A DNA stretch of 64,000 nucleotides, taken from positions 186,001 to 250,000 of the forward strand of contig NZ_LMOV01000024.1 in the NCBI RefSeq assembly GCF_001424265.1, given 5' to 3'. Below, in pieces: positions 17,501 to 27,489 of this stretch. The position numbers and the translations under genes are program-made. The notes beneath the pieces were generated by a model. It saw only the letters and a list, made by a program, of their open reading frames with translations, did no database searches and was not told the origin of the DNA. Numbering within the stretch: position 1 is the first letter of the stretch; the number at the start of each line of letters is the position of its first letter. This stretch comes from Acidovorax sp. Leaf160 (GTDB lineage: Bacteria; Pseudomonadota; Gammaproteobacteria; Burkholderiales; Burkholderiaceae_C).

Positions 17501-19177
17501 TCACACGGCCCTCGGCCCCTGTCCCGGCGAAGCCTGCGCGTGGGCCCCGGTGCGCTGGTGCTTCATCGCTCGGCGCAGCGCCACGGCATCGCGTGGCGCT
17601 GCGGCCGGGGCACCCGCTGCGATGCGGAACACCTGCACGGTCTCGGTCACTGTCTGCGCCTGGCTCTGCAGTTGGGTGGCCAGGCCCGCGCTGTGCTCGA
17701 CCAACGAGGCGTTTTGCTGGGTGATGGTGTCCAGGTGCGCCACGGCGGCGTTCACCTGGGAGATGCCCGAGAGCTGCTCGTTCGCTGCGCCGTGGATCTC
17801 GCCGATCAGCGCGCTGACGTTGCGCACCAGGCCCAGCGACTCGGCCATGGTGGCCTGTGCGCCGTCGGTCTTGCGATGGCCCTCTTCCACCTGGGCGGCC
17901 GAATCGTCGATCAGCGCGCGAATTTCCCTGGCGGCCGTCAGCGTGCGGTGCGACAGGCTGCGCACTTCCTGCGCCACTACCGCAAAGCCGCGGCCCTGCT
18001 CGCCGGCGCGGGCTGCTTCCACGGCTGCGTTCAGCGCCAGGATGTTGGTCTGGAAAGCGATGCTGTCGATCAACTGCGTGATCTCGCTGATCCGCCCCGA
18101 CGCTGCCTGGATCTGCTGCATGGTGGCCGCCACGCCGTTGACGGCATCGCTGGTGCGCTCGGCCATCCCGGTAGCCTGCGCCGCCAGCTGGCTGGCGTGC
18201 CGCGCCGCATCCACCGTCTGCTTCACGGTGCCGGTGATCTCCTCCATCGACGCGGCAGTCTCCTCCAGATTGCTGGCCTGCGTCTCGGTGCGCGCGGACA
18301 GGTCGAGGTTGCCGGCGGCGATCTCCTGCGTGGCAGCGCGCATCTTCTCGCTTTCCTGGCGCGCATCGCGCACGATGGACAGCAGGTTCACGTTCAGCTG
18401 CGCCAGCGCCTTCTGCAGGTCGCCCATCAGGTCGGGCCGCGTGACCTGGATGCACTGCGTCAGATCGCCCGCCGCGATGCGGTTGGCGGCGTGCACCAGC
18501 TGGCCCAGCGGCGCCACGGCCACGCGCTGCGCATAGACGAATGCGCCCACGGTGACGATGAGCGCGCCCAGCCACGCCGCCACGGCGCCTGCATCAAGCG
18601 TCTGCCCACCCGCGACCGACGCCGCCCCGCACGCGCCGAACACGGCCGCGAAGCCGGCTGCGAGGCGGGCGCCCAGGCCCAGGTTCAGCGCCTGCTGCAG
18701 CCGCCCCATCCCAGTGCGCCGCACCAGCCGGCCAGCGCGCAGGGTGTGGATGCGCTGGCCGGCCTCCTTCTCAGCACGCATGCGTGCGTAGAGCGCCTCT
18801 GCCGCCTGAATCTGCTCGCGTGAGGCTTCCGTGCGAACCGACATGTAGCCCACGGGCCGGCCGCCCTCCATCAGCGGCGTGACGTTCGCCATCACCCAAT
18901 AGAAGTCGCCATCGGCGCGCCGGTTCTTGACGGCGGCGGACCACGGCAAGCCCGCCGAAATGGTGGTCCACAGGTCGCGAAACGCCTCCTCGGGCATGTC
19001 GGGGTGGCGGATCATGTTGTGGGGCTGGCCCAGCAGTTCCTCGCGCGCATAGCCGCTCACCTCGATGAACATCGGGTTGCAGTAGAGCAGGCGGCCCTGC
19101 AGATCGGTGGTGGAAACCAGCGTTTCTCCGCGCGGAAACGCGTATTCACGGGCAGTGACCGGTAGATTGATGCGCAC
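17501..19177 (-). CDS. Aer-like PAS methyl-accepting chemotaxis protein
   Basis: 558 residues from GTG 19177 (reading [20 protein letters not shown], the typical N-terminus). A PAS domain at about 15-125 ([20 protein letters not shown]) matches Aer, which senses redox state through FAD. Two hydrophobic stretches at about 175-225 anchor it without a periplasmic domain. HAMP follows, then the MCP signalling domain ([20 protein letters not shown]). The sensing ligand is inferred from the family. A perfect FNR box lies about 180 bases upstream, suggesting oxygen control. The tail is Ala/Gln-rich without a CheR-docking pentapeptide. Confidence 0.88.
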   Translation of the reverse strand: MRINLPVTAREYAFPRGETLVSTTDLQGRLLYCNPMFIEVSGYAREELLGQPHNMIRHPDMPEEAFRDLWTTISAGLPWSAAVKNRRADGDFYWVMANVTPLMEGGRPVGYMSVRTEASREQIQAAEALYARMRAEKEAGQRIHTLRAGRLVRRTGMGRLQQALNLGLGARLAAGFAAVFGACGAASVAGGQTLDAGAVAAWLGALIVTVGAFVYAQRVAVAPLGQLVHAANRIAAGDLTQCIQVTRPDLMGDLQKALAQLNVNLLSIVRDARQESEKMRAATQEIAAGNLDLSARTETQASNLEETAASMEEITGTVKQTVDAARHASQLAAQATGMAERTSDAVNGVAATMQQIQAASGRISEITQLIDSIAFQTNILALNAAVEAARAGEQGRGFAVVAQEVRSLSHRTLTAAREIRALIDDSAAQVEEGHRKTDGAQATMAESLGLVRNVSALIGEIHGAANEQLSGISQVNAAVAHLDTITQQNASLVEHSAGLATQLQSQAQTVTETVQVFRIAAGAPAAAPRDAVALRRAMKHQRTGAHAQASPGQGPRAV

Positions 19178-19357
19178 AGGGGTACCCCGTCCTGGCCACT
19201 GGACACTGCCCGATGTCGGGGTGCGCCGGCCATGGGTTGGCAAGAAGGTGCGGATCCGGCGCTACCGGTTCGCACACACGGTTTCAACGCATGTTAAGAG
19301 CCGATCAACGCACATGAAAGCATTTTCCTGCGGGCGAAGCATCGGCTTGCAAGAATC

Positions 19358-19371
19358 TTGATCTAGATCAA
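19358..19371 (-). promoter_or_regulatory. Perfect FNR/ANR box
   Basis: TTGATCTAGATCAA is an exact match to TTGAT-N4-ATCAA and is palindromic. It lies 181 bases before the start of the Aer-like receptor gene. An activated start would be near 19322, leaving a leader of about 145 bases. The rest of 19178-19541 holds no gene that I can support. Confidence 0.65.
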
Positions 19372-19541
19372 GTCCACCCCCGCACCCAAGCGAGACCGTG
19401 CGCGACACGTGCGGAAAGGGAGCGGTGCGGACCGGGAGGATCGCAATGCCGCAGCCGGGCCGCCCGTCACCGCACACGGCGCCGTGCGTCGTGCGGCGTC
19501 CTTCAGCGTCCGGCGGCGTCCAGCAGCCTCCTGGCCCTGCG

Positions 19542-20453
19542 TCAGAACACGGACAACCCGGTCTTCGCCACGAACAGCTCCAGAGCGCGCATGCCCAGCT
19601 CCGAGTTGCCGCTGTCGTCCAGCGCGGGCGACCACACGCAGAGGGTGAGCTCGTCCGGCAGGATGGCGACCACGCCGCCGCCCACGCCGCTCTTGCAGGG
19701 CAGCCCCACGCGGAAGGCGAACTCGCCCGCTGCGTCATAGGTGCCGCAGGTCAGCATCAGCGCGTTGATGCGGCGCGCCTGCCGGTCGGTGACCACGGGC
19801 TCGCCATGCAGCGGGTGCAGGCCGTTGCAGCACAGGTATGCGGCTGCGCGGGCCAGTTGCACGCAGTTCATGCGGATGGCGCACTGGTGGAAGTAGGCAT
19901 CCAGCACCTGCGACACCGGGTTGTCGATCTTGCCGAAGCTCTTCATGAAGTGCGCCAGGGCCAGGTTGCGGTGGCCGTTGGCGGCTTCCGAATCCGCCAC
20001 CTCGGGGTCGATGGCGATGGGCTCGCCACACAGGCTCTGCAGGAATTCCAGAATCATCTCGGGCGCATCGCCCAGGCTCACCAACCGGTCCGCCACGGCG
20101 ATGGCGCCGGCATTGATGAAGGGGTTGCGCGGCATGCCTTCCTCCAGCTCCAGCTGGATCAGCGAATTGAATGCCGTGCCGGAAGGCTCGCGGCCGATGC
20201 GCTTCCACAGCTCCTCGCCCAGCGCCTTCATGGCCAGCGTGAGCGAGAACACCTTGGACAGACTCTGGATGGAGAACATCTCGGTGCTGTCGCCGCTGGC
20301 GGCCTCGCGCCCGTCGCAGGTGCGCAGCGCGATGCCCAGGCGCTCGGCCGGCACGCGGCCGAGCGCGGGGATGTAGTCGGCCACCTTGCCGGCCTGGCCC
20401 ATTTCGGGCCGCAGTTCGGCGTTGATCTCGTCGAGGACGTTCTGGAAGTTCAT
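19542..20453 (-). CDS. glsA: Glutaminase A
   Basis: Hydrolyses glutamine to glutamate and ammonia. 303 residues, the normal size of the serine-dependent beta-lactamase-related family. The catalytic S64-x-x-K67 is in MFSIQSLSKVFSLTLAMK; GTAFNSLIQLELEEGMPRNP, FINAGAIA and GLPCKSGVGGGVVA are family blocks. The start is ATG 20453; the frame continues upstream but into the neighbouring regulator region. Cytoplasmic. It lies 35 bases below the BaeR-like regulator on the same strand and may be read from its transcript. In other bacteria glutaminase can aid acid resistance through ammonia. Confidence 0.93.
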   Translation of the reverse strand: MNFQNVLDEINAELRPEMGQAGKVADYIPALGRVPAERLGIALRTCDGREAASGDSTEMFSIQSLSKVFSLTLAMKALGEELWKRIGREPSGTAFNSLIQLELEEGMPRNPFINAGAIAVADRLVSLGDAPEMILEFLQSLCGEPIAIDPEVADSEAANGHRNLALAHFMKSFGKIDNPVSQVLDAYFHQCAIRMNCVQLARAAAYLCCNGLHPLHGEPVVTDRQARRINALMLTCGTYDAAGEFAFRVGLPCKSGVGGGVVAILPDELTLCVWSPALDDSGNSELGMRALELFVAKTGLSVF

Positions 20454-20488
20454 GCGCTCACTCTCGCACGTCCCTGCGGCGGCCGGTG

Positions 20489-21247
20489 TCAGAGATCGAG
20501 CCGGAATCCGACGCCGTACACGGCGCGGATGGGGTCGCAGCCGGGGTCGATCTGCGCGAGCTTGCGGCGCAGGTTCTTGACGTGGCTGTCCACCGCGCGG
20601 TCGGTCACGGCGCGGTGGTCGTGGTGCAGCCGCGTCAGCAGCACGTCGCGCGAGAACACGTGGCCGGGCGCCGAGGCCAGCGTGCGCAGCAGGCGGAACT
20701 CGACCGGCGTCAAATCGAGCAGCGCGCCCTGGAAGTAGGCACGGTAGCTCTCCACGTCCACGCGCAGCACCGGCCCCGGCGGGGCGGCCGATGCGGTGCC
20801 CGCCCCGGCGATTGGTGCGTCGACAGGGGCGGCGACGGGTGCGGCGATCCGGCTGCGCCGCAGGATGGCCTTGATGCGCGCGACGATCTCGCGGGGGCTG
20901 AAAGGAGTCTTGCAGATGTAGTCGTCGGCACCGCATTCCAGGCCGGCCAGCCGGTCGGCCTCTTCCACGCGGGCGGTGAGCATCACCACGGGCACGTCGC
21001 TGAAGGTGCGCAGCTCGCGGCACACTTCCAGGCCGTCGCGGCCGGGCAGCATCAAATCCAGCAGCACCAGGTCGGGCTGGTGGTCGCGCACGTAGGGCAC
21101 GGCGTCGCGGCCGTCGTGCAGCCACTCGGCCCGGTGGCCGGCGGCGCGCAGGTAGTCCATCACCAGCGCGGCCATCTTGGGCTCGTCCTCCACGATCAGG
21201 ATGTGCGCGGGCAGCGCTGCGGCAGCGGCCGTGCTCACGGGGCTCAT
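20489..21247 (-). CDS. OmpR-family response regulator, BaeR-like
   Basis: 252 residues: receiver domain (HILIVEDEPKMAALVMDYLR; phospho-Asp in LVLLDLMLPGRDG; ADDYICKTPFSPREIVARIK), a Pro/Ala linker at about 140-165, and a winged-helix DNA-binding domain (LTPVEFRLLRTLASAPGHVF, ending YGVGFRLDL). The receiver resembles BaeR more than OmpR or PhoB. The start overlaps the kinase stop by four bases (21244-21247, ATGA). It is divergent from an RND efflux operon, the usual BaeR target, so control of efflux in response to envelope stress is a reasonable inference. Confidence 0.88.
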   Translation of the reverse strand: MSPVSTAAAAALPAHILIVEDEPKMAALVMDYLRAAGHRAEWLHDGRDAVPYVRDHQPDLVLLDLMLPGRDGLEVCRELRTFSDVPVVMLTARVEEADRLAGLECGADDYICKTPFSPREIVARIKAILRRSRIAAPVAAPVDAPIAGAGTASAAPPGPVLRVDVESYRAYFQGALLDLTPVEFRLLRTLASAPGHVFSRDVLLTRLHHDHRAVTDRAVDSHVKNLRRKLAQIDPGCDPIRAVYGVGFRLDL

Positions 21248-22704
21248 GCAGCGCCCTCACCCGGCGCTGCGGCCTGCTCGTCGGCCAGGCCTTTCGTCGC
21301 CGGCAAACGCACCGTGACACACAGCCCGCCCAGGGGCGACTGCGCGGCCTCGATGCGCCCGTGGTGCGCCTCGGCGATGCGGCGGCAGATGGCCAGGCCC
21401 AGGCCGGCGCCGCCGCTGGCCCGGCTGCGGGACGCATCCACCCGGTAGAAACGGTCGAAAAGGCGCGGCAGGTGCTGCGCCGCCACGCCGGGCGCCGAAT
21501 CGCTGAAGGCGATGCGCACCCAGCCGCCGGCCTCGCAGGCGGCCTCGATGCGCAGCGTGCCGCCCGCGTCGGTGTAGCGCGCCGCGTTCTCCAGCAGGTT
21601 GCCGAACAGCTGGTGCAGGCGCCGGGCGTCGCCGGACACCACCAGCGCCTCGGCGGCCAGCCGCATTTCCAGCGCGACCCCGGCACCCGCCAGCCGTGCC
21701 CGGTAGGCGGTGGCGCTGGCCTGCAGCAGCTCGGCCAGGTCCAGCGGTGTGTGCCGGTACGTCATGGCGCCAGCCTCGGCCAGCGACAGGTCGTACAGGT
21801 CGCTGACCAGCTTGTTGAGGGTGGCCACCTCGGCCTGCAGCGACTGCACCGATGCGCGGGTGAGCGGGCGCACGCCGTCTTCCATCGCCTCCAGTTCGCC
21901 GTGGAGCACGCCCAGCGGGGTGCGCAGCTCGTGCGAGATGTCGGCCATGAAGTCGCGCCGCATTTGTTCATTGCGCTCCAGCGTCAGCGCCAGCCGGTTG
22001 AAGTTCGACGCCAGCTGGCCCACCTCGTCGCGCGACTGCACCGGCACCCGGGTGGCGTAGTCGCCCGCCGCCAGGCGGTGGGTGGCGGCGGCCACGGCGC
22101 GCAGGGGGCGCAGCAGCGTGCGCGCCGCCCAGAGGGCGATCAGCGCAGCCAGCACCACCGAGACGGCGCCCATCGTCCAGCTGGCGCGGTACTGGCTGGC
22201 GGCGAAGCGCACGTCGCCGGCCGCGCTCACGCTCTCGAACGGCGCGGTGGTGATCCAGCCCACGGTGCGTCCCTGCACCAGCAGGGGCCAGCGCGGCGAG
22301 TCGGTGTGGAAATCGGCATAGCCCACGACGAAGCGCATGTCTTCGTCCAGCAAGGTGGTGCGCAGGGCGGCGCCGGTCAGGTCGGACAGGGGCGGCGCGG
22401 CCGGGCCGGCGGCCAGGGGCGCCTCCGGGTCGGCCACCGGGCGCAGCAGCTTGAACCAGCGCGAACGCTCCCCCCGCAGGAAGTCCCAGCTGCCGCCCTC
22501 GGCCACATAGGCCTGCACGATGCGCGGGCGGGCGGCTTCCAGGCGCTCGCCGGCCGACTGGTTCAGATACCCCAGGAATCCCCGGCTGAAGCTCCACTGC
22601 GCGGCCGCGCCCATGGCGATCACCACGAACACGGCCGTCGACAGCACGGCCAGGAACAGGCGGGCGGTGATGCCGGGCTGGAAGCGACGCCAGGGAAAGG
22701 TCAC
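21244..22704 (-). CDS. Sensor histidine kinase, BaeS-like
   Basis: About 486 residues from GTG 22704 (reading MTFPWRRFQPGITARLFLAV); an in-frame GTG at 22779 is the alternative and neither has a clear Shine-Dalgarno sequence. It has a membrane helix near the N-terminus, a periplasmic domain of about 130 residues, a second helix (MGAVSVVLAALIALWAARTL), HAMP, HisKA (FMADISHELRTPLGVLHGEL, H-box), and HATPase (NLLENAARYTDAGG; SGGAGLGLAICRRIAEAHHG). Partner of the overlapping downstream regulator. The signal is unknown; BaeS responds to envelope-active compounds. Confidence 0.87.
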   Translation of the reverse strand: MTFPWRRFQPGITARLFLAVLSTAVFVVIAMGAAAQWSFSRGFLGYLNQSAGERLEAARPRIVQAYVAEGGSWDFLRGERSRWFKLLRPVADPEAPLAAGPAAPPLSDLTGAALRTTLLDEDMRFVVGYADFHTDSPRWPLLVQGRTVGWITTAPFESVSAAGDVRFAASQYRASWTMGAVSVVLAALIALWAARTLLRPLRAVAAATHRLAAGDYATRVPVQSRDEVGQLASNFNRLALTLERNEQMRRDFMADISHELRTPLGVLHGELEAMEDGVRPLTRASVQSLQAEVATLNKLVSDLYDLSLAEAGAMTYRHTPLDLAELLQASATAYRARLAGAGVALEMRLAAEALVVSGDARRLHQLFGNLLENAARYTDAGGTLRIEAACEAGGWVRIAFSDSAPGVAAQHLPRLFDRFYRVDASRSRASGGAGLGLAICRRIAEAHHGRIEAAQSPLGGLCVTVRLPATKGLADEQAAAPGEGAA

Positions 22705-22941
22705 GGGCAGGGGTGGGGCAACGATGCAAACGGATGGAAGAAGAAAGCAGGTGCGGCACCCGCCCGCCCGCCGGGTCACCGGGCGGGCTGCGCTTGGGGC
22801 AGGCTGCGCGCGGCCCGATTACATCACCGCCGCGCCCGGCCGGCCGGACTGCCCGACCGCGCCGTGGGCGCTTCAACCTTTCTCCCATATTGACCGGCAG
22901 AATGCGCGCACCCCACCCCCGATCCGGATTGCGCCCGCCCG

Positions 22942-24288
22942 ATGACTCTGCCTTCCCGCCTTCGCACCGACACGCGCCCCGCGCAACCCGCCTTCCCGCT
23001 CCCCACGCCTGCCGCCGCCCCCGCACTCGAGCTGCCGCGCTGGCGGCTGGCCACGGCCACGCTGCTGGCGGCGGGCGCCCTGCTGGGGCTGGCCGCCTGC
23101 TCGGACAAGGCAGCGCAGAAGCCCGCCCCGCGGGGGCCGGTGCAGGTGGGCGTGGTCACCCTGAAGCCGGAGCGCCAGACCGTCACCACCGAGCTGCCGG
23201 GCCGCACCACGGCGTTCCTCAGCGCCGAGATCCGGCCGCAGGTGGGCGGCATCGTGCAAAAGCGCCTCTTCACCGAAGGCGCCCAGGTCAAGGCCGGGCA
23301 GGTGCTCTACCAGCTCGATGCCTCGCCCTTCGAGGTGGCGCTGGGCAGCGCCCAGGCCGCGCAGGCCAAGGCCCGCTCCGCCGTCGCCACGGCACAGAAC
23401 AACGCCCGCCGCAATGCCGAGCTGGTGAAGATCGACGCCATCAGTCGCCAAGTCTATGACGACAGCCAGGCGCTGCTGGCGCAGGCCCAGTCGGACCTGG
23501 CAGTGGCCACCGCCGCCGTGGAGAACGCCCGGATCAACGTGGGCTACACGCGCATCAAGGCCCCCATCAGCGGGCGCACGACCACCTCCACCGTCACGCC
23601 GGGCGCGCTGGTCACGGCCAACCAGACCGCCGCGCTCACCACCATCTCGCAGATCGACCCGCTCTATGTGGACGTGACCCAGTCCACCACCGAGGTGCTA
23701 CGCCTGAAGCGCGACATGGCCCAGGGCCGGTTCCAGAAGATGGACGGGGGCGACGCGCGCATCACGGTGCTGCTGGAAGACGGCAGCCCCTACCCGCACC
23801 CGGGCCGGCTGCAGTTCAGCGGCGTGAACGTGAACCCGACCACGGGCGCCATCACGCTGCGCGCCGTCATTCCCAACCCCGACGGGCTGCTGATGCCCGG
23901 CATGTACGTGCGCGCCGTGCTGCAGGCCGGCGTGAACGAGCAGGCGCTGCTGGTGCCCCAGCAGGGCGTGACGCGCGATGCGGCGGGCAATGCCAGCGTG
24001 CTGCTGGTGGGCGCCGAGAACAAGGTCGAGCGCCGCCGCATCCAGGTGGGCGACGCCGTGGGCAACCGCTGGCTGGCCACGGGCGGCATCCAGACGGGCG
24101 AGCGGGTGCTGGTGGACGGCCTGCAGCGGGTGAAGGTGGGCGACACGGTGCAGCCGGTGGAAGTCCAGGTCCAGCCGCAAGGCCAGGGGCCCGCCCGCCC
24201 GCAGGGCCAGGGCGCCGCCCCAGCGGCTCCCGCCTCGTCCGCACCGGCCGCTGCGGCCACGCCCGCCAGTTCGGCTGCGGCGCGCTGA
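22942..24288 (+). CDS. RND efflux periplasmic adaptor lipoprotein (AcrA/MexA family)
   Basis: 448 residues. A long N-terminal segment leads to a lipobox at LLGLAACS, so it should be lipid-anchored on the periplasmic face. It then shows barrel-sandwich, coiled-coil hairpin (QNNARRNAELVKIDAISRQV) and beta-barrel regions typical of MexA (GRTTAFLSAEIRPQVGGIVQ; VNVNPTTGAITLRAVIPNPD). The C-terminal 45 residues are Pro/Ala/Gln-rich. It is first in the operon adaptor-pump-channel, divergent from the BaeSR-like genes, and links pump and outer-membrane channel. Substrate range cannot be deduced. Confidence 0.93.
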   Translation: MTLPSRLRTDTRPAQPAFPLPTPAAAPALELPRWRLATATLLAAGALLGLAACSDKAAQKPAPRGPVQVGVVTLKPERQTVTTELPGRTTAFLSAEIRPQVGGIVQKRLFTEGAQVKAGQVLYQLDASPFEVALGSAQAAQAKARSAVATAQNNARRNAELVKIDAISRQVYDDSQALLAQAQSDLAVATAAVENARINVGYTRIKAPISGRTTTSTVTPGALVTANQTAALTTISQIDPLYVDVTQSTTEVLRLKRDMAQGRFQKMDGGDARITVLLEDGSPYPHPGRLQFSGVNVNPTTGAITLRAVIPNPDGLLMPGMYVRAVLQAGVNEQALLVPQQGVTRDAAGNASVLLVGAENKVERRRIQVGDAVGNRWLATGGIQTGERVLVDGLQRVKVGDTVQPVEVQVQPQGQGPARPQGQGAAPAAPASSAPAAAATPASSAAAR

Positions 24289-24303
24289 CCGCAGGACGCG
24301 CCC

Positions 24304-27300
24304 ATGGCACAGTTCTTCATCAACCGGCCCATCTTCGCGTGGGTGATCGCCATCGTCATCATGCTGGCGGGGGCCATGTCCATCCGCCAGCTGCCGCTGG
24401 AGCAGTACCCCGACATCGCGCCGCCCCGCGTTTCGATCAGCGCCACCTACACGGGCGCCTCGGCCAAGACGGTGGAGGAATCGGTCACGCAGGTGATCGA
24501 GCAGCAACTCAAGGGGCTGGACAACCTGATCTACATGGGCTCGACCAGCGATGCGTCGGGCGGCTCGCGCACCACGCTCACCTTCAACGCGGGCACCAAC
24601 ATCGACGTGGCCCAGGTGCAGGTGCAGAACAAGCTGCAGCAGGCCATGTCCCGCCTGCCGCCGGCCGTGCAGAGCCGGGGCGTCACCGTCACCAAGGGCG
24701 GCAACGACTACCTGATGATCGTCACCTTCACCTCGCCCGACCCGTCGGTCACGCAGGTGGACATCGGCGACTACATCTCCAGCAGCCTGGTGGACGTGGT
24801 CAGCCGCATCGACGGGGTGGGCGACGTGGCCACGCTGGGCACGCCCTACGCCATGCGGGTGTGGATGGACCCGGCCAAGCTGGAGAAATTCGCGCTCATG
24901 CCCTCCGACGTGGGCAACGCCATCAACGCGCAGAACGCGCAGGTGTCGGCCGGCCAGCTGGGCGCCCTGCCCGCCGTGGGCCAGCAGCAGCTCAACGCCA
25001 CCATCACCGCGCGCAGCAAGCTGCAGACGCGCGAGCAGTTCGAGAACATCGTGCTCAAGGTGGCGACCGATGGCGCGGTGGTGCGCCTGAAGGACGTGGC
25101 CCGCATCGAGCTGGGCGCGGAAAACCTCACCATCACCTCGCGCCTGAACGGCCAGCCCGGCGCGGGCATGGGCGTGGTGCTGGCCGACGGCGCCAACGCC
25201 ATGGCCGTGGCCGAGGCGGTGAACGCCAAGATCGCCGAGCTGCAGCCGTTCTTTCCCTACCAGCTCAAGCCCTTCACCAGCTACGACACCACGCCGTTCG
25301 TGAAGGCCTCCATCGAGGAGGTGGTCAAGGCGCTGGTCGAGGCCATGATCCTCGTGGTGCTGGTGATGTACCTCTTCTTGCAGAATTTCCGCGCCACGCT
25401 GATCCCCGCCATCGCCGTGCCCGTGGTGCTGCTGGGCACCTTCGGCGTGCTGGCCGCGGCCGGCTATTCGATCAACACGCTGACCATGTTCGCCATGGTG
25501 CTGGCCATCGGCCTGCTGGTGGACGACGCCATCGTGGTGGTGGAGAACGTCGAGCGCGTGATGAGCGAAGAAGGACTGCCGCCCAAGGAGGCGACGCGCA
25601 AGTCCATGGCCGAGATCACGCCCGCGTTGGTGGGCATCGCGCTCACGCTGTCGGCGGTGTTCATTCCGATGGCGTTCTTCGGCGGCTCCACGGGCGTGAT
25701 CTACCGGCAGTTCTCCATCACCATCGTGTCGGCGATGGTGTTCTCGGTGCTGGTGGCGCTCACGCTCACGCCAGCGCTTTGCGCCACGCTGCTCAAACCC
25801 ATCGAAAAGGGGTCGCACAGCCCGCACGGCGCGGCGCCCCGGCGCGGGCCGCTGGGCTGGGTGGACCGGTTCTTCACCGGCTTCAACCGCCGCTTCGACC
25901 GCACCGCCGACGGCTACCAGCGCGGCGTGGGCCGCATCGTGCGGCGCGGTGGCCGCATGATGGTCGTCTACGCGCTCATCGTGGGCGGCATGGCGGTGCT
26001 GTTCATGCGCCTGCCCACCGCCTTTTTGCCCAACGAAGACCAGGGCGCCGTGCAGGTGCAGATCACGCTGCCGGCCGGCTCGTCCAACACCCGGCTGCAG
26101 GCCGTGATGGGCGAGGTGCAGAAATACTTCGCCGCGCAGCCGGACGTGGTGAGCTTCAACTCCATCACCGGCTCCAACGGCGACCAGAGCTCGGCGCGCG
26201 GCTTCGTGCGCCTGAAGGACTGGAGCGAGCGCCCGCTCGCATCGCAGAGCGCCGATGCCATCGCCCGCAAGGCGACGGCCGACCTGCGGGCGATCCGCGA
26301 TGCGCGGATCTTCGTCATATTGCCGCCGGCCGTGCGCGGCCTGGGCGCCAACGCGGGCTTCAACTTCCAGCTGAAGGACATCAACAGCGTGGGCCACGAG
26401 GCGCTGGTGGCCGCGCGCGACAAGGTGCTGCAGCTGGCCGGGCAGCGCACCGAGCTGTCGAACGTGCGCAGCAACAACCCGGACGACACCTCGCAGCTGG
26501 GCGTGACCATCGACGACGCCAAGGCGGGCGCGCTGGGCCTGGCCACCGGCGACATCAACAGCACGCTGTCGAGCGCCATCGGCGGCACCTACGTGAACGA
26601 CTTCCTGAACAAGGGCCGCGTCAAGCGGGTCTACATGCAGGGCGACGCGCCCTACCGCATGCTGCCGCAGGACATCGCGCCCTGGACGGTGCGCAACAAC
26701 CAGGGCCAGATGGTGCCGTTCTCGGCCTTCTCCAGCACGTATTGGACCTACGGCTCGCCGCAGCTGCAGCGCTACAACGGCAGCCCCAGCTACGAGTTCG
26801 TGGGCGACGCGGCCACGGGCGTGAGCTCCGGCGCCGCGATGGACGCGGTGGACCAAGTGATGAAGGAGCTGCCCGCCGGCATTGGCTACGAATGGACGGG
26901 CGCCTCCTACCAGGAGCGGCTCTCGGGTTCGCAGGCGCCGCTGCTCTATGCCGTCTCCATCCTCTTCGTGTTTCTATGCCTGGCCGCGCTCTATGAGAGC
27001 TGGTCGGTGCCGTTCTCGGTGATCCTGGTGGTGCCGCTGGGCATCGTCGGCGCGCTGCTGGGCATCGGCATCCGGGGCCTGTCCAACGACGTCTATTTCC
27101 AGGTCGGGCTGCTCACCACCGTGGGGTTGGCGTCGAAGAATGCCATTCTGATCGTGGAGTTCGCCACGCAGCTGCAGGCGGCCGGCAAGGGCGTGATCGA
27201 CGCCACGCTGGAGGCCGTGCGGCTTCGGCTGCGGCCCATCCTGATGACGTCGCTCGCCTTCGGCTTCGGCGTGCTGCCGCTGGCGATCGGCACCGGCGCG

Positions 27301-27489
27301 GGCGCCGGCGGCCGCCAGGCTATCGGCACCGCCGTGCTGGGCGGCATGATCTCGGCCACGGTGCTGGGCATCTTCTTCGTGCCGGTGTTCTTCGTGCTGA
27401 TCCGCAGCTTCTTCACCCAGCGCAAGTCGCCACCGCCACCGCCGTCCGGCCCCGCCGCGCACGCGCCCGCACCGGGAGCCGCCGCATGA
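24304..27489 (+). CDS. RND multidrug efflux pump (AcrB/MexB, HAE1 family)
   Basis: 1061 residues with 12 expected membrane helices and two large periplasmic loops. It opens with [20 protein letters not shown]. The proton-relay pair is D407-D408 ([18 protein letters not shown]), at the same numbers as AcrB. Other blocks are [14 protein letters not shown] [20 protein letters not shown] and [20 protein letters not shown]. It is a hydrophobic and amphiphilic efflux type (HAE1), not heavy-metal. It starts 15 bases after the adaptor and overlaps the channel gene by four bases. A very long antisense frame here is a codon-bias artefact. Confidence 0.95.
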   Translation: MAQFFINRPIFAWVIAIVIMLAGAMSIRQLPLEQYPDIAPPRVSISATYTGASAKTVEESVTQVIEQQLKGLDNLIYMGSTSDASGGSRTTLTFNAGTNIDVAQVQVQNKLQQAMSRLPPAVQSRGVTVTKGGNDYLMIVTFTSPDPSVTQVDIGDYISSSLVDVVSRIDGVGDVATLGTPYAMRVWMDPAKLEKFALMPSDVGNAINAQNAQVSAGQLGALPAVGQQQLNATITARSKLQTREQFENIVLKVATDGAVVRLKDVARIELGAENLTITSRLNGQPGAGMGVVLADGANAMAVAEAVNAKIAELQPFFPYQLKPFTSYDTTPFVKASIEEVVKALVEAMILVVLVMYLFLQNFRATLIPAIAVPVVLLGTFGVLAAAGYSINTLTMFAMVLAIGLLVDDAIVVVENVERVMSEEGLPPKEATRKSMAEITPALVGIALTLSAVFIPMAFFGGSTGVIYRQFSITIVSAMVFSVLVALTLTPALCATLLKPIEKGSHSPHGAAPRRGPLGWVDRFFTGFNRRFDRTADGYQRGVGRIVRRGGRMMVVYALIVGGMAVLFMRLPTAFLPNEDQGAVQVQITLPAGSSNTRLQAVMGEVQKYFAAQPDVVSFNSITGSNGDQSSARGFVRLKDWSERPLASQSADAIARKATADLRAIRDARIFVILPPAVRGLGANAGFNFQLKDINSVGHEALVAARDKVLQLAGQRTELSNVRSNNPDDTSQLGVTIDDAKAGALGLATGDINSTLSSAIGGTYVNDFLNKGRVKRVYMQGDAPYRMLPQDIAPWTVRNNQGQMVPFSAFSSTYWTYGSPQLQRYNGSPSYEFVGDAATGVSSGAAMDAVDQVMKELPAGIGYEWTGASYQERLSGSQAPLLYAVSILFVFLCLAALYESWSVPFSVILVVPLGIVGALLGIGIRGLSNDVYFQVGLLTTVGLASKNAILIVEFATQLQAAGKGVIDATLEAVRLRLRPILMTSLAFGFGVLPLAIGTGAGAGGRQAIGTAVLGGMISATVLGIFFVPVFFVLIRSFFTQRKSPPPPPSGPAAHAPAPGAAA

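Noticed and set aside
23698..26856. Open frame of more than 1000 codons antisense to the RND adaptor and pump genes
   Set aside because: Very high third-position GC makes long antisense frames. The product is His/Arg/Gly-rich low-complexity sequence with no family features, and the sense strand carries clear RND proteins.
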